Assembly (NCBI GenBank): GCA_015060045.1 | Contig: SUZH01000003.1 | Coordinates: forward strand, 62,001 to 126,000 | Direction: 5' to 3' | From: Rikenellaceae bacterium | GTDB lineage: Bacteria > Bacteroidota > Bacteroidia > Bacteroidales > Rikenellaceae | DNA length: 64,000 nt | Shown: positions 9,450-16,881 of the stretch, in pieces | Position numbering within the stretch: the first letter of the stretch is position 1 | How the letters are laid out: every line of letters starts with the position of its first letter | Notes under the pieces: generated by a model | Database searches by the model: none | The model's input: only the letters and a program-made list of their open reading frames with translations | Told to the model about the DNA's origin: nothing | Position numbers and translations under genes: made by a program

Positions 9450-10403
9450 ATGTTATCTGTACTCATTATGCTCGTCGCGCTCGCAGCGATTGTTTGGGGT
9501 GCCGACACGCTCGTGAACGGCTCGGTAGCCATTGCTCGTCGCTACCGCATCTCTGATTTTGTGATCGGTGCCGTAATTGTCGGCATCGGTACGTCGTGTC
9601 CCGAGCTGGTCGTAAGCTCCTATGGCGCGTTGCAGGGCAACGTGGATGTGGCGATTGGCAATGTCGTAGGCTCGAACATCTTCAACGTGCTCTGCATCCT
9701 CGGCCTGACGGCTATGCTGTGGCCGATCTCGGTGAGCCGCGAGAACCTGAAGTTCGACCTGCCGGTCTGCATCGGTGTTTCGATCCTGGCGATTCTCTTG
9801 GCCTTCAACTTCTTCAACGGGCAGCCCGTCGCCATCAACCGCCTCGACGGCTTGGTATTCCTCGTGGGCTTCGCGCTCTACATCTATGTTTCGTTCCTGC
9901 GCGACAGGAAGAACAACCCCGTGCAGCCCTCGTCCGACAAGAACGAGACCCCGAGCGAAAGGCTGTGGCTCTCGATTGCGAAGGTCGTAGTGGGTCTGGC
10001 TGTGCTCGTTACGGGTTGCCAATTCTTTGTCGATGAGGCGGAGCAGGTGGCCCTGATGCTGGGTGTGGATGAGGCCTTTATCTCCATTACGCTCATCGCC
10101 TGCGGTACGTCGCTGCCCGAGCTGGCCGCCTCCTTAACGGCCGCCTTCAAGCGCAATACGCAGCTCGCGCTGGGTAATGTCGTAGGCTCGAACATCTTCA
10201 ACATCCTCTTCATCCTCGGCCTGAGCTCGCAGCTCTCGCCCCTCTCGGGTGGCGGTATTACGGTGGTGGACTACGCTGTGATGATTGCCGCCGTGGTGCT
10301 GCTCTTTGTGGTCAGCCTCAAGGGCAAAATCTCGCGCATGTCGGGCTCCGTGATGCTCCTTTCGTTTATCTGTTACCTCTACTACCTGATTTCGCTGCAG
10401 TAG
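9450..10403 (+). CDS. Calcium/sodium antiporter (CaCA family, YrbG-like)
   Basis: This inner-membrane cation exchanger has about ten helices arranged as two homologous halves. The two alpha-repeats that form the ion pathway are explicit: GTSCPELV with GNVVGSNIFN at about residues 47-80, and GTSLPELA with GNVVGSNIFN at about residues 213-250. A polar, charged loop around 150-170 separates the halves. The length of 317 aa is typical of YrbG-type proteins. The gene stands alone between its own promoter and terminator. The coupling ion (Na+ or H+) cannot be read from sequence. Confidence 0.92.
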   Translation: MLSVLIMLVALAAIVWGADTLVNGSVAIARRYRISDFVIGAVIVGIGTSCPELVVSSYGALQGNVDVAIGNVVGSNIFNVLCILGLTAMLWPISVSRENLKFDLPVCIGVSILAILLAFNFFNGQPVAINRLDGLVFLVGFALYIYVSFLRDRKNNPVQPSSDKNETPSERLWLSIAKVVVGLAVLVTGCQFFVDEAEQVALMLGVDEAFISITLIACGTSLPELAASLTAAFKRNTQLALGNVVGSNIFNILFILGLSSQLSPLSGGGITVVDYAVMIAAVVLLFVVSLKGKISRMSGSVMLLSFICYLYYLISLQ

Positions 10404-10430
10404 CGTAACAAAAAAATTTGAAGGGTTAAG

Positions 10431-10464
10431 AAAGGCGTAGAGGATTTTCCTTTACGCCTTTTTT
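10431..10464 (+). terminator. Terminator after the CaCA antiporter
   Basis: AAAGGCGTAGAGGA pairs with TCCTTTACGCCTTT (14 bp, one mismatch) around a 3-nt loop and is followed by T4. Confidence 0.8.
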
Positions 10465-10531
10465 ATGGCTTGCAACGATACAACCCATGATAAAAACAGG
10501 TTATCAAGTTGGCGGTTTGAAAAATAGTTCT

Positions 10532-10539
10532 TAATTTTG
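10532..10539 (+). promoter_or_regulatory. Promoter with long leader for the glycosyltransferase
   Basis: TAATTTTG (-7) lies 20 bp after TTG at 10509-10511. The start near 10545 leaves a leader of about 280 nt before the gene at 10830. The leader holds hairpins GCAATCA/TGATTGC (10544-10563), TTAGTGAAA/TTTCGCTAA (about 10575-10595) and GCATAC/GTATGC (10663-10679). No convincing gene is seen in 10465-10829. Confidence 0.5.
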
Positions 10540-10829
10540 TATAGCAATCAAAAAAATGATTGCATACATATTTATTAGTGAAAGTGTTTCGCTAATCCTT
10601 GAAGATAAAATTTGGCGATTTTAAGGATACAAGGAGGCAAAGACACTCATCGCCGTATATAGGCATACTTTCTGTATGCACTATTCGGTGTGGGGTTTTG
10701 TTTATTTGTATCCGGGCCACGCCAAATGCCTATCTTCAGATAAACGAGCAGCTCCACACTTTCTCTTTTTTTATATGCACCCGTTTATCGGTTTTGGAGT
10801 TTTCTCCAAATCCCTTTATGTGTATAGCG

Positions 10830-11900
10830 ATGAGACTTTGCTACATTTCACGAAATTACAAAGCCCCTGCATCGGGAGGCGGCAAGGCAAAAAGCGACAT
10901 TGAGCAGACACTCGCCTCAATGGGAGCAATCAATATTGGCTTAACACGCACCACTTGCAGCAGCAAAACGTACGATTTCTTCCGCACATTGGGGAGCGTT
11001 GTGAAGGCTCTTTGGAGCGTGCGGCACGGGGATGTGGTGGTCTTACAATACCCCGTCAAGAAATACTTTACGCTGATTTGTCGCACGGCCCATCGACGAG
11101 GAGCAAAAATTATTGCCATCATCCATGACCTCGGAGCCTTTCGCCGCCGTCGTCTTACCATTCGAGAAGAGATTACCCGACTTAACCACGCCGATATAGT
11201 CATCGCAGCCAACGATCACCAGCATAAATGGCTGCAAGAAAAGGGTTGCCAGGCCATGATGACGGTCTATGGATTGCATGACTATCTGACCACCATAAAC
11301 CTTCCGGCCAACCATACGACTCCACCATATACCCCATTAGGCAAACCCCATTTTTCGCTCTACTTTGTCGGTGACCTTACGTCTCGCAACAATCGTTATC
11401 TCTACACGCTGGGACGACAGATGCAGCACACCGAAATTTTCCTATACGGGAAAGGATTTGATCGCTCGGCAGCAGGCGATGAATCGACCCTTCGTTGGAT
11501 CGGTTTCACAAAAGACACCGATCTGATCACGACCCACCACGGCGACTTTGGGCTGTGTTGGTACGGCGAATCCTGCGAGACGGCAGCGGGTCACCAGGGT
11601 GAATACATGGCGATCAATACACCCCATAAACTCTCGCTCTACCTGCGTTGCGGCACCCCGATTATCATTTGGCGACATGCGGCCATGGCTGCTGTCATCG
11701 AGCAGGAAGGGCTCGGAATCGTGGTTGACACGCTCGGTGAAGTGGAAAGACGACTGGAGCAACTCACCCTCGCAGAGTACCATACCATGCAACGACATGT
11801 ACAACGCATCGCCCAAGCCCTTGCCGAGGGACAATCCTGTCGTCGTGCAGTCACAAAGGCCTACCACATGTTAAGCGGTGTCATGGATAAGTGCTATTGA
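10830..11900 (+). CDS. Glycosyltransferase, galactofuranosyltransferase-like
   Basis: The predicted protein is 356 aa and begins MRLCYISRNY. The open frame extends upstream to 10599, but those residues look like translated leader, so I start at 10830 (ATG 10818 is an alternative). It resembles the beta-galactofuranosyltransferase/WbbI-type GT-B family. The C-terminal half carries FGLCWYGES, a GEYMAINTPHKLSLYL helix and the GTPIIIW acceptor/nucleotide region near residues 240-300. It would transfer a sugar, perhaps Galf, onto a surface glycan at the cytoplasmic face. It is isolated from any glycan cluster, and its codons (TCA, CGA, TTA) are less TCG/CGT-biased than the neighbours, which hints at acquisition. 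Donor and acceptor are unknown. Confidence 0.75.
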   Translation: MRLCYISRNYKAPASGGGKAKSDIEQTLASMGAINIGLTRTTCSSKTYDFFRTLGSVVKALWSVRHGDVVVLQYPVKKYFTLICRTAHRRGAKIIAIIHDLGAFRRRRLTIREEITRLNHADIVIAANDHQHKWLQEKGCQAMMTVYGLHDYLTTINLPANHTTPPYTPLGKPHFSLYFVGDLTSRNNRYLYTLGRQMQHTEIFLYGKGFDRSAAGDESTLRWIGFTKDTDLITTHHGDFGLCWYGESCETAAGHQGEYMAINTPHKLSLYLRCGTPIIIWRHAAMAAVIEQEGLGIVVDTLGEVERRLEQLTLAEYHTMQRHVQRIAQALAEGQSCRRAVTKAYHMLSGVMDKCY

Positions 11901-11972
11901 TTAAAATCCTCCTTCTGCTAATATATTCATCAAAAATAGTATATTTATTTTCATCTCTTATAGTTTTATTTA

Positions 11973-11980
11973 TATCTTTG
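11973..11980 (+). promoter_or_regulatory. -7 box of the thiamine operon
   Basis: TATCTTTG is an exact TAnnTTTG match 11 bp before the first conserved base of the TPP riboswitch, so the transcript starts at the aptamer. Confidence 0.7.
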
Positions 11981-11987
11981 CAGCGAT

Positions 11988-12140
11988 AAAAGGGGTGCCT
12001 ACAGAGCAGCTCGCTGTCAGGGTCGGGTAATGGACGGCCGTGGAACAAGGATTTGGTGCGCAACAAATCGGGCGGGTTGTTTGGGCTGAGATTATACCCA
12101 TTGTACCGGATACGGGTAATGCCGAGACCGGGAAAGCATA
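11988..12140 (+). ncRNA. TPP (THI-box) riboswitch
   Basis: Aptamer landmarks are in order: GGGGTGC (11992-11998), GGCTGAGA (12084-12091), ATACCCATT, the pyrophosphate-side CGGGTAATGC (12113-12122) and GGGAAAGCA (12130-12138). The gap between GGGGTGC and GGCTGAGA is about 85 nt against some 15-25 nt in compact versions. It represents an enlarged P3/P3a arm containing its own stem (GATTTG/CAAATC nested in AACAA/TTGTT). The downstream genes are a TonB receptor and a PnuC-type permease, a typical thiamine uptake unit. No strong terminator separates the aptamer from the ATG at 12191, so control is probably at translation initiation. Confidence 0.93.
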
Positions 12141-12190
12141 ATCAATATCGTATACCCCTTTTCAGGTTTTCAACTTCTAAAAGTTAAACG

Positions 12191-14434
12191 ATGAAAAGGT
12201 TTTTTCTTTTTTTGGCGGCAGCCGTAACGGCCTTTACCGCACAAGCCGAGGGGGATGATTCACTCTCCCTCTACCACCTGCAACAGATCGAAATTAAGGG
12301 TACACGCGCCACGAAGGCGACACCCGTAGCGTATGATAACCTCTCGGCGGAGGAGCTTACGCGCAACGCCTATGGTACGGACATGCCCACGGTGTTGGCA
12401 CTCACTCCCTCGATGATCGCTACGAACGAGACGGGTATCGGCATCGGCGGTACATCGATGCGCCTGCGCGGTACGGATGCTACGCGCCTCAATGTGACGA
12501 TCAACGGCGTTTCGATGAACAACCCCGACTCGCACGCGATGTATTGGTACGACACGCCCGACCTGATTTCGGCCGTCGGGTCGGTGCAGGTGCAGCGCGG
12601 TGCAGGTCTTTCGACCAACGGCACAGGTGCTTTCGGTGGTTCGGTTTCGATGACCACCGCTCCGCTCTCGTCGGAGTTTGAGGGCGATGCCTCGCTCTCC
12701 TACGGTTCGTACAACACCCAAAAGCAGGCCGTAGGCATCTCGTCGGGTCTGATGGGTGGCCATTGGGCCGTGGATGCACGACTGACGCACATCGCTTCGG
12801 ACGGCTACATCAACCGCGGTGCGACGGATCTGAAATCCTACCTCCTGCAGGGGGCTTACTACAACGGCAACACGGTGCTGAAGCTCCTCTCGTTCGGCGG
12901 TCAGGCCAAGACCTACCTCACCTACAACGGTGTCACGAAGGAGGATATGGTCCTCTACGGTCGTCGCTACCACGACAGCGGCCAATACTACACCTCGGAC
13001 GGTCCTTTCACGCTGGCTGACGGCTCGAAGGTCAATTACTACGACGACCAGACGGACAACTACCTGCAGCTCAACAACCAGCTCCTCCTCTCGCACCGCT
13101 TCAACAATCGTTGGTCGCTCTCGACCGTCCTCTTCTACACCTACGGCTACGGTTACTACAAGCAGTACAAGGACGATGCAACGCTCCTCGAGTATGGCCT
13201 TACGCAGGACGACTCGGTGGAAGCTGACCTGATCCGCGAGAAGCTCATGCGCAACCACCTAGGCGGCCTTCAGGGGGTAGCCAACTACACCTCCGACCGG
13301 CTCGATCTCTCGTTTGGTGCTTCGTGGAGCTACTACACCTGCCCTCACTGGGGCGAGCTGGATTGGGTCGATGGCCTGGGCTCGGACAAACTCGCCGGTC
13401 GCTGGTACGACAACGATGTGGAGAAACACGACGGCAACCTCTTTGCCCGTGCCTCGTGGCTGGCACATAAGAAGGTGCGTCTGTTTGCCGACCTGCAATA
13501 CCGCTACGTGAGCTACAAGGCGTGGGGCGTCAACGACAACTACGACTGGGCCACGAGCCAGATGCAGCCGATCGATGTGGACAAGAAGTACCACTTCTTC
13601 AACCCACGCGTGGGCATGAATTGGAACGCCTCGGAGCGCTCGTCGTTCTTCCTCTCGGCAGCTATTGCACAAAAGGAGCCTACGCGCGGCGACTTCACGG
13701 ATCGCTACCGCTTTGCTGCGGCTGACGACTACCCCACCTCCGAGAAACTCTACGACCTGGAGCTGGGCTACACCTACACGGCACCCCGCTTCACGGCAGG
13801 CGTGAACCTCTACTACATGTATTATAAGGATCAGCTCGTAAAGACGGGACAGATCAACGACAACTACGATGCGCTGAACATCAACGTCCCCGACAGCTAC
13901 CGCCGTGGTGTGGAGTTATCGCTGGCTTGGAAAGCAGCTTCGTGGCTGACCGCCTCGGCCAACGCCACCTTCTCCGAGAACAAGATCAAAAACTACATCG
14001 ACAAGGTGGTGGATTATGCCCTGGAGGGCAACGTGGCAGGTGCTTATGACTACCTCGTGACGGAGATGGGCGACACGCAGATCAGCTACTCGCCCAACGT
14101 GATGGCCTCGTGGTCGCTCGACTTCCACCACAAGGGTTTTGCCGCCGTCCTGACGGGTCGCTATGTGGGTGAGCAGTACTTCACGAACTTCGAGAACGAC
14201 AACATGAAGCTTGACAGCTACTGCGTGAGCGACCTCGACCTTTCGTACACCTTCTCGACCCGCCGTGCGAAGTCGGTGCGCATCGGTGTTACGATCTACA
14301 ACCTCTTCAACACGCTGTACGAGTCAAACGGCTACGGCTGGTCGGAGGCCTACGAGGGGGAGCGTTCGGACTACGCCTACTACTTCCCGCAGGCGCCGCT
14401 CCACGTGCTGGCCAATGTAACGATCAAATTCTAA
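12191..14434 (+). CDS. TonB-dependent receptor, thiamine-regulated
   Basis: This is a 747-aa outer-membrane transporter with a signal peptide (residues 1-19, ending AQA). A plug domain follows at about 30-150, with VQVQRGAGLSTNGTGAFGG typical of plug strands. The 22-strand barrel ends in aromatic Phe (VTIKF). There is no N-terminal carboxypeptidase-like domain. It lies directly under a TPP riboswitch and 16 bp before a PnuC-family permease. In Bacteroidetes this arrangement defines the thiamine outer-membrane receptor, so thiamine or a phosphorylated form is the inferred ligand. Specificity is not proven by sequence. Confidence 0.9.
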   Translation: MKRFFLFLAAAVTAFTAQAEGDDSLSLYHLQQIEIKGTRATKATPVAYDNLSAEELTRNAYGTDMPTVLALTPSMIATNETGIGIGGTSMRLRGTDATRLNVTINGVSMNNPDSHAMYWYDTPDLISAVGSVQVQRGAGLSTNGTGAFGGSVSMTTAPLSSEFEGDASLSYGSYNTQKQAVGISSGLMGGHWAVDARLTHIASDGYINRGATDLKSYLLQGAYYNGNTVLKLLSFGGQAKTYLTYNGVTKEDMVLYGRRYHDSGQYYTSDGPFTLADGSKVNYYDDQTDNYLQLNNQLLLSHRFNNRWSLSTVLFYTYGYGYYKQYKDDATLLEYGLTQDDSVEADLIREKLMRNHLGGLQGVANYTSDRLDLSFGASWSYYTCPHWGELDWVDGLGSDKLAGRWYDNDVEKHDGNLFARASWLAHKKVRLFADLQYRYVSYKAWGVNDNYDWATSQMQPIDVDKKYHFFNPRVGMNWNASERSSFFLSAAIAQKEPTRGDFTDRYRFAAADDYPTSEKLYDLELGYTYTAPRFTAGVNLYYMYYKDQLVKTGQINDNYDALNINVPDSYRRGVELSLAWKAASWLTASANATFSENKIKNYIDKVVDYALEGNVAGAYDYLVTEMGDTQISYSPNVMASWSLDFHHKGFAAVLTGRYVGEQYFTNFENDNMKLDSYCVSDLDLSYTFSTRRAKSVRIGVTIYNLFNTLYESNGYGWSEAYEGERSDYAYYFPQAPLHVLANVTIKF

Positions 14435-14450
14435 AAAAACGGAATAGACG

Positions 14451-15038
14451 ATGGATCTGAAACTCTTTTTGCAAATCGTGGGCGTCGTGCTCGGACTGTT
14501 GTACCTCTACTTAGAGTACAAGGCCGATATTCGCCTCTGGGTGGTGGGGCTGATCATGCCCTGCGTACATGGTCTCTTGTACTTCAAGGCGGGCCTTTAT
14601 GCCGACTTCTCGATGCAGCTCTACTACATTCTGGCAGGCCTTTACGGCTGGATTGTCTGGCACAACGCTCCGCGCAAAAAGGACTCTACGGCACGGCAGA
14701 TTCAACACACCCCGCTGCAGTGGATCGCGCCCCTCGTTACGGTCTACGCCGTGGCTCATGGGCTGATCTACCTCTTCCTCACCCACTGCACCAACAGCAC
14801 AGTCCCCTTCTGGGATTCGCTCACAACGGCTCTTTCGGTCGTGGCGATGTGGATGCTCTCGCGCAAACTCATCGAGCAGTGGATCATTTGGGGCGTGGTG
14901 GACGTAATCACCGTCGGATTGTATCTCTACAAAGGGATTCCCCTCACCGCATGCCTCTACGGGCTCTACACCGTGTTGGCCGTGGCGGGTTACCTGCGCT
15001 GGCGAAAAGAGGTCGAAAATTCAAAATCTAAAATTTAG
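14451..15038 (+). CDS. pnuT: PnuC/PnuT-family thiamine transporter
   Basis: This 195-aa protein has about seven hydrophobic helices and the PnuC-family layout (LYLYLEYKADIRLW at the N-terminus, WIVW and LYGLYTVLAVAGYLRW near the C-terminus). PnuC relatives move vitamin precursors by facilitated diffusion followed by phosphorylation trapping. With the TPP riboswitch and receptor upstream it is inferred to carry thiamine rather than nicotinamide riboside. A trapping kinase (thiamine pyrophosphokinase) often follows in Bacteroides, but none is seen here. The unit ends at a terminator at 15101. Confidence 0.88.
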   Translation: MDLKLFLQIVGVVLGLLYLYLEYKADIRLWVVGLIMPCVHGLLYFKAGLYADFSMQLYYILAGLYGWIVWHNAPRKKDSTARQIQHTPLQWIAPLVTVYAVAHGLIYLFLTHCTNSTVPFWDSLTTALSVVAMWMLSRKLIEQWIIWGVVDVITVGLYLYKGIPLTACLYGLYTVLAVAGYLRWRKEVENSKSKI

Positions 15039-15100
15039 AATTCAAAATTCAAGAACACGATGTTCAATATTTGAATATTAAAATTCAATTTCAAAACAAA

Positions 15101-15142
15101 GAACGTCATCCATGGAGCACTTCCAAAGGATGACGTTCTTCT
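15101..15142 (+). terminator. Terminator of the thiamine operon
   Basis: GAACGTCATCC (15101-15111) pairs perfectly with GGATGACGTTC (15128-15138) and is followed by TTCTTT. The preceding 60 bp are AATTCAAAATT-type A/T-rich repeats without coding potential. Confidence 0.75.
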
Positions 15143-15223
15143 TTATCGAATGATCTTTGCTGATTTATTTTGGCACGCCCTTTGCCGTATAGAGGGCTGA
15201 TTAACCATAAAAAAATTGAAGCA

Positions 15224-15790
15224 ATGAAAAGATTTCTCCTCTATCTGCCCCTATTGGCGATTGCAGCAATCGGTTTCATCGGATGCTCCCAAAAGCGCGA
15301 ATGGAATCACCAACAACGACAAGCGATGCGTCAGGCACTGCGCGAATACCGCGACATGGTCTATCTGAACGACCTGACGGATGCCGAGTACCTCATCTTC
15401 ACGGATGAAGTAGCCACCGACTTGGAGACGGCCTACCCTGTCTATACGACCTTCATCGAGATGCCGGGCGTGGAAGATACGATCGATCTGGTGGTGGTGG
15501 AGACCATCGTCGATTACCTCAACGCCGATGCCCACAACATGCGCCACATCTACCCCTACTCCTACCTCGTAGCCGAGGGAGTCCTGCCAGCAGGGTTGGA
15601 CATGCGACAGCAACGTCAATTCTACTCCTGCTTCGCCCAGCAGGTCAACAACGAGTTTATCACCATGGATAACTTCGTCAGCGCCATCCTGGCCGACACG
15701 ACCGCCAACTCGCAAATCCGTCAAATCGAGAACGGTTGTGCCAACACGCTCTTCGGCTGGGTAGTCACGGAGGTGGACATCGTGGAGTAA
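15224..15790 (+). CDS. Lipoprotein of unknown function
   Basis: The 188-aa product begins MKRFLLYLPLLAIAAIG and has a lipobox with Cys near residue 21 (FIGC), so it should be lipidated in the envelope. The open frame extends to 15170, but the start at 15224 gives the proper signal peptide. The mature part is acidic and mostly helical, rich in Asp, Tyr and Val, with a repeated VDIVE/DTIDLV character. No catalytic motif is recognised. It has no operon partner; a bidirectional terminator follows at 15831. Confidence 0.65.
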   Translation: MKRFLLYLPLLAIAAIGFIGCSQKREWNHQQRQAMRQALREYRDMVYLNDLTDAEYLIFTDEVATDLETAYPVYTTFIEMPGVEDTIDLVVVETIVDYLNADAHNMRHIYPYSYLVAEGVLPAGLDMRQQRQFYSCFAQQVNNEFITMDNFVSAILADTTANSQIRQIENGCANTLFGWVVTEVDIVE

Positions 15791-15825
15791 GTTGAAAGTT
15801 GAGAGTTAAAAGTTGAAAGTTAGCT
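15791..15825 (+). repeat. Heptad-type simple repeat (GTTGAAA/GTTGAGA)
   Basis: Directly after the lipoprotein stop lie tandem 7-mers of the form GTTGAAA, GTTGAGA, GTTAAAA, GTTGAAA. An inverted copy lies at 15898-15929, immediately before the end of the lipid kinase gene, so the pair flanks the shared terminator. Confidence 0.7.
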
Positions 15826-15830
15826 CAACA

Positions 15831-15872
15831 AAAAGGAGATAGCCAACGTTTCAGGCTATCTCCTTATTTTTT
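15831..15872. terminator. Bidirectional terminator between lipoprotein and lipid kinase genes
   Basis: AAGGAGATAGCC and GGCTATCTCCTT form a perfect 12-bp stem with a 9-nt loop. An A run precedes it and a T run follows, so it can work on both converging transcripts. Confidence 0.85.
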
Positions 15873-15897
15873 TGTTAAGCGGATAAAAGCACGAAAA

Positions 15898-15929
15898 AAC
15901 TTTCAACTCTCAACTTTTAACTTTCAAAT
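15898..15929 (-). repeat. Inverted copy of the heptad repeat
   Basis: ACTTTCAACTCTCAACTTTTAACTTTCAA-type sequence is the reverse complement form of the repeat at 15791-15825. The last codons of the lipid kinase (VKS) begin inside its right edge. Confidence 0.65.
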
Positions 15930-16878
15930 TCTCGGCAAACTCCTTGCTCACCACCACGCGAATGGCGCGGGGCAGGATCGTGAACTCGAGCGGTGTTTCG
16001 CCCAGCAACTCGCCATCGGCCTCGAGCGAGACCTCGGGCGTGGATTCGATGCGGATCTTCGAACCGCGCGCATGGCGCACATGGCCGATGCGGTAGATAC
16101 CGCCATTGTAGAGGTACTTCAGGCGGAACAAGACATGCCAAATATGGATCGGCTTGACGAGCGTCACATCCCACATGCCGTCATCGGCCACCGCATCGGG
16201 CAGCTGCTGAATACCGCCTCCGTTGTACTTACAGATACCGAGTGCAATCGAGAACAAGAGGCCGTTGAAGACCCGCTTGTCATCGACCCAAATCTTGATG
16301 CCGGTCGATTTATAGCCGAAGTAGGAGCGCAGGAGGTTGATCGTATAGTGCCAACGGCGCGTGAAGCCACGCTTCTCCTGATGGGAGATTTGACGAATGA
16401 CATGGGCATCGAACCCCACACCCGCCACATTGGCCACATAGCGTGTCTGGCGGTATTGCGACTCCTCGTAGCTCACCTGCCCCACATCCTGCAGGAAGGC
16501 CTCGCCCTCCACGATATTCCGCACGGCATCCTGGTAGCGGTTCGAGGTGCCGAACGAGCGCGCCCAGTCGTTACCCGTACCCACGGGGATCATCGCCAGC
16601 AACACGGCATCGGGTGCCACCTCCTGCTGAATGAAGAGGCCGTTCACCACCTCGTGCAGCGTACCGTCGCCACCCACCACGATAATATGGCGGTAGCCCT
16701 CCTTAACGGCCGACACAGTCAGCTCCACGGCGTGGAACTTATGCTCCGTGAAGACCGGCTCGGCATGCACACCCGCCTCACGCAGCAGGCGCGAGATGAG
16801 CGGAAAGTGGTCAAGCCCGCGACCTCCTCCGGCCACGGGATTGACAATCACAAACCATTTTTCGTCGGCGAAGCCCAC
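15910..16878 (-). CDS. Diacylglycerol/lipid kinase family protein
   Basis: This DagK/YegS-like kinase (322 aa) phosphorylates a lipid such as diacylglycerol with ATP at the membrane. The nucleotide-binding elements are clear: NPVAGGGRG at about 13-21, GGDGTLHEVVNGL at about 70-82 and IPVGTGNDWARSFG at about 103-116. The C-terminal beta-sandwich ends at the repeat region. It is the last gene of a leftward unit (barrel protein, phoH, pepD, lipid kinase) and starts 3 bp after the pepD stop. The exact lipid substrate cannot be deduced. Confidence 0.9.
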   Translation of the reverse strand: MGFADEKWFVIVNPVAGGGRGLDHFPLISRLLREAGVHAEPVFTEHKFHAVELTVSAVKEGYRHIIVVGGDGTLHEVVNGLFIQQEVAPDAVLLAMIPVGTGNDWARSFGTSNRYQDAVRNIVEGEAFLQDVGQVSYEESQYRQTRYVANVAGVGFDAHVIRQISHQEKRGFTRRWHYTINLLRSYFGYKSTGIKIWVDDKRVFNGLLFSIALGICKYNGGGIQQLPDAVADDGMWDVTLVKPIHIWHVLFRLKYLYNGGIYRIGHVRHARGSKIRIESTPEVSLEADGELLGETPLEFTILPRAIRVVVSKEFAENLKVKS

Positions 16879-16881
16879 AGC

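Noticed and set aside
10599..10829. Upstream extension of the glycosyltransferase frame
   Set aside because: The 77 extra residues are Cys/Phe-rich and unlike the family. The conserved start MRLCYISR lies at 10830 and the DNA looks like a structured leader.
10676..10903. 75-codon ORF in the glycosyltransferase leader
   Set aside because: It overlaps the true gene start in another frame and has no signal, motif or start context.
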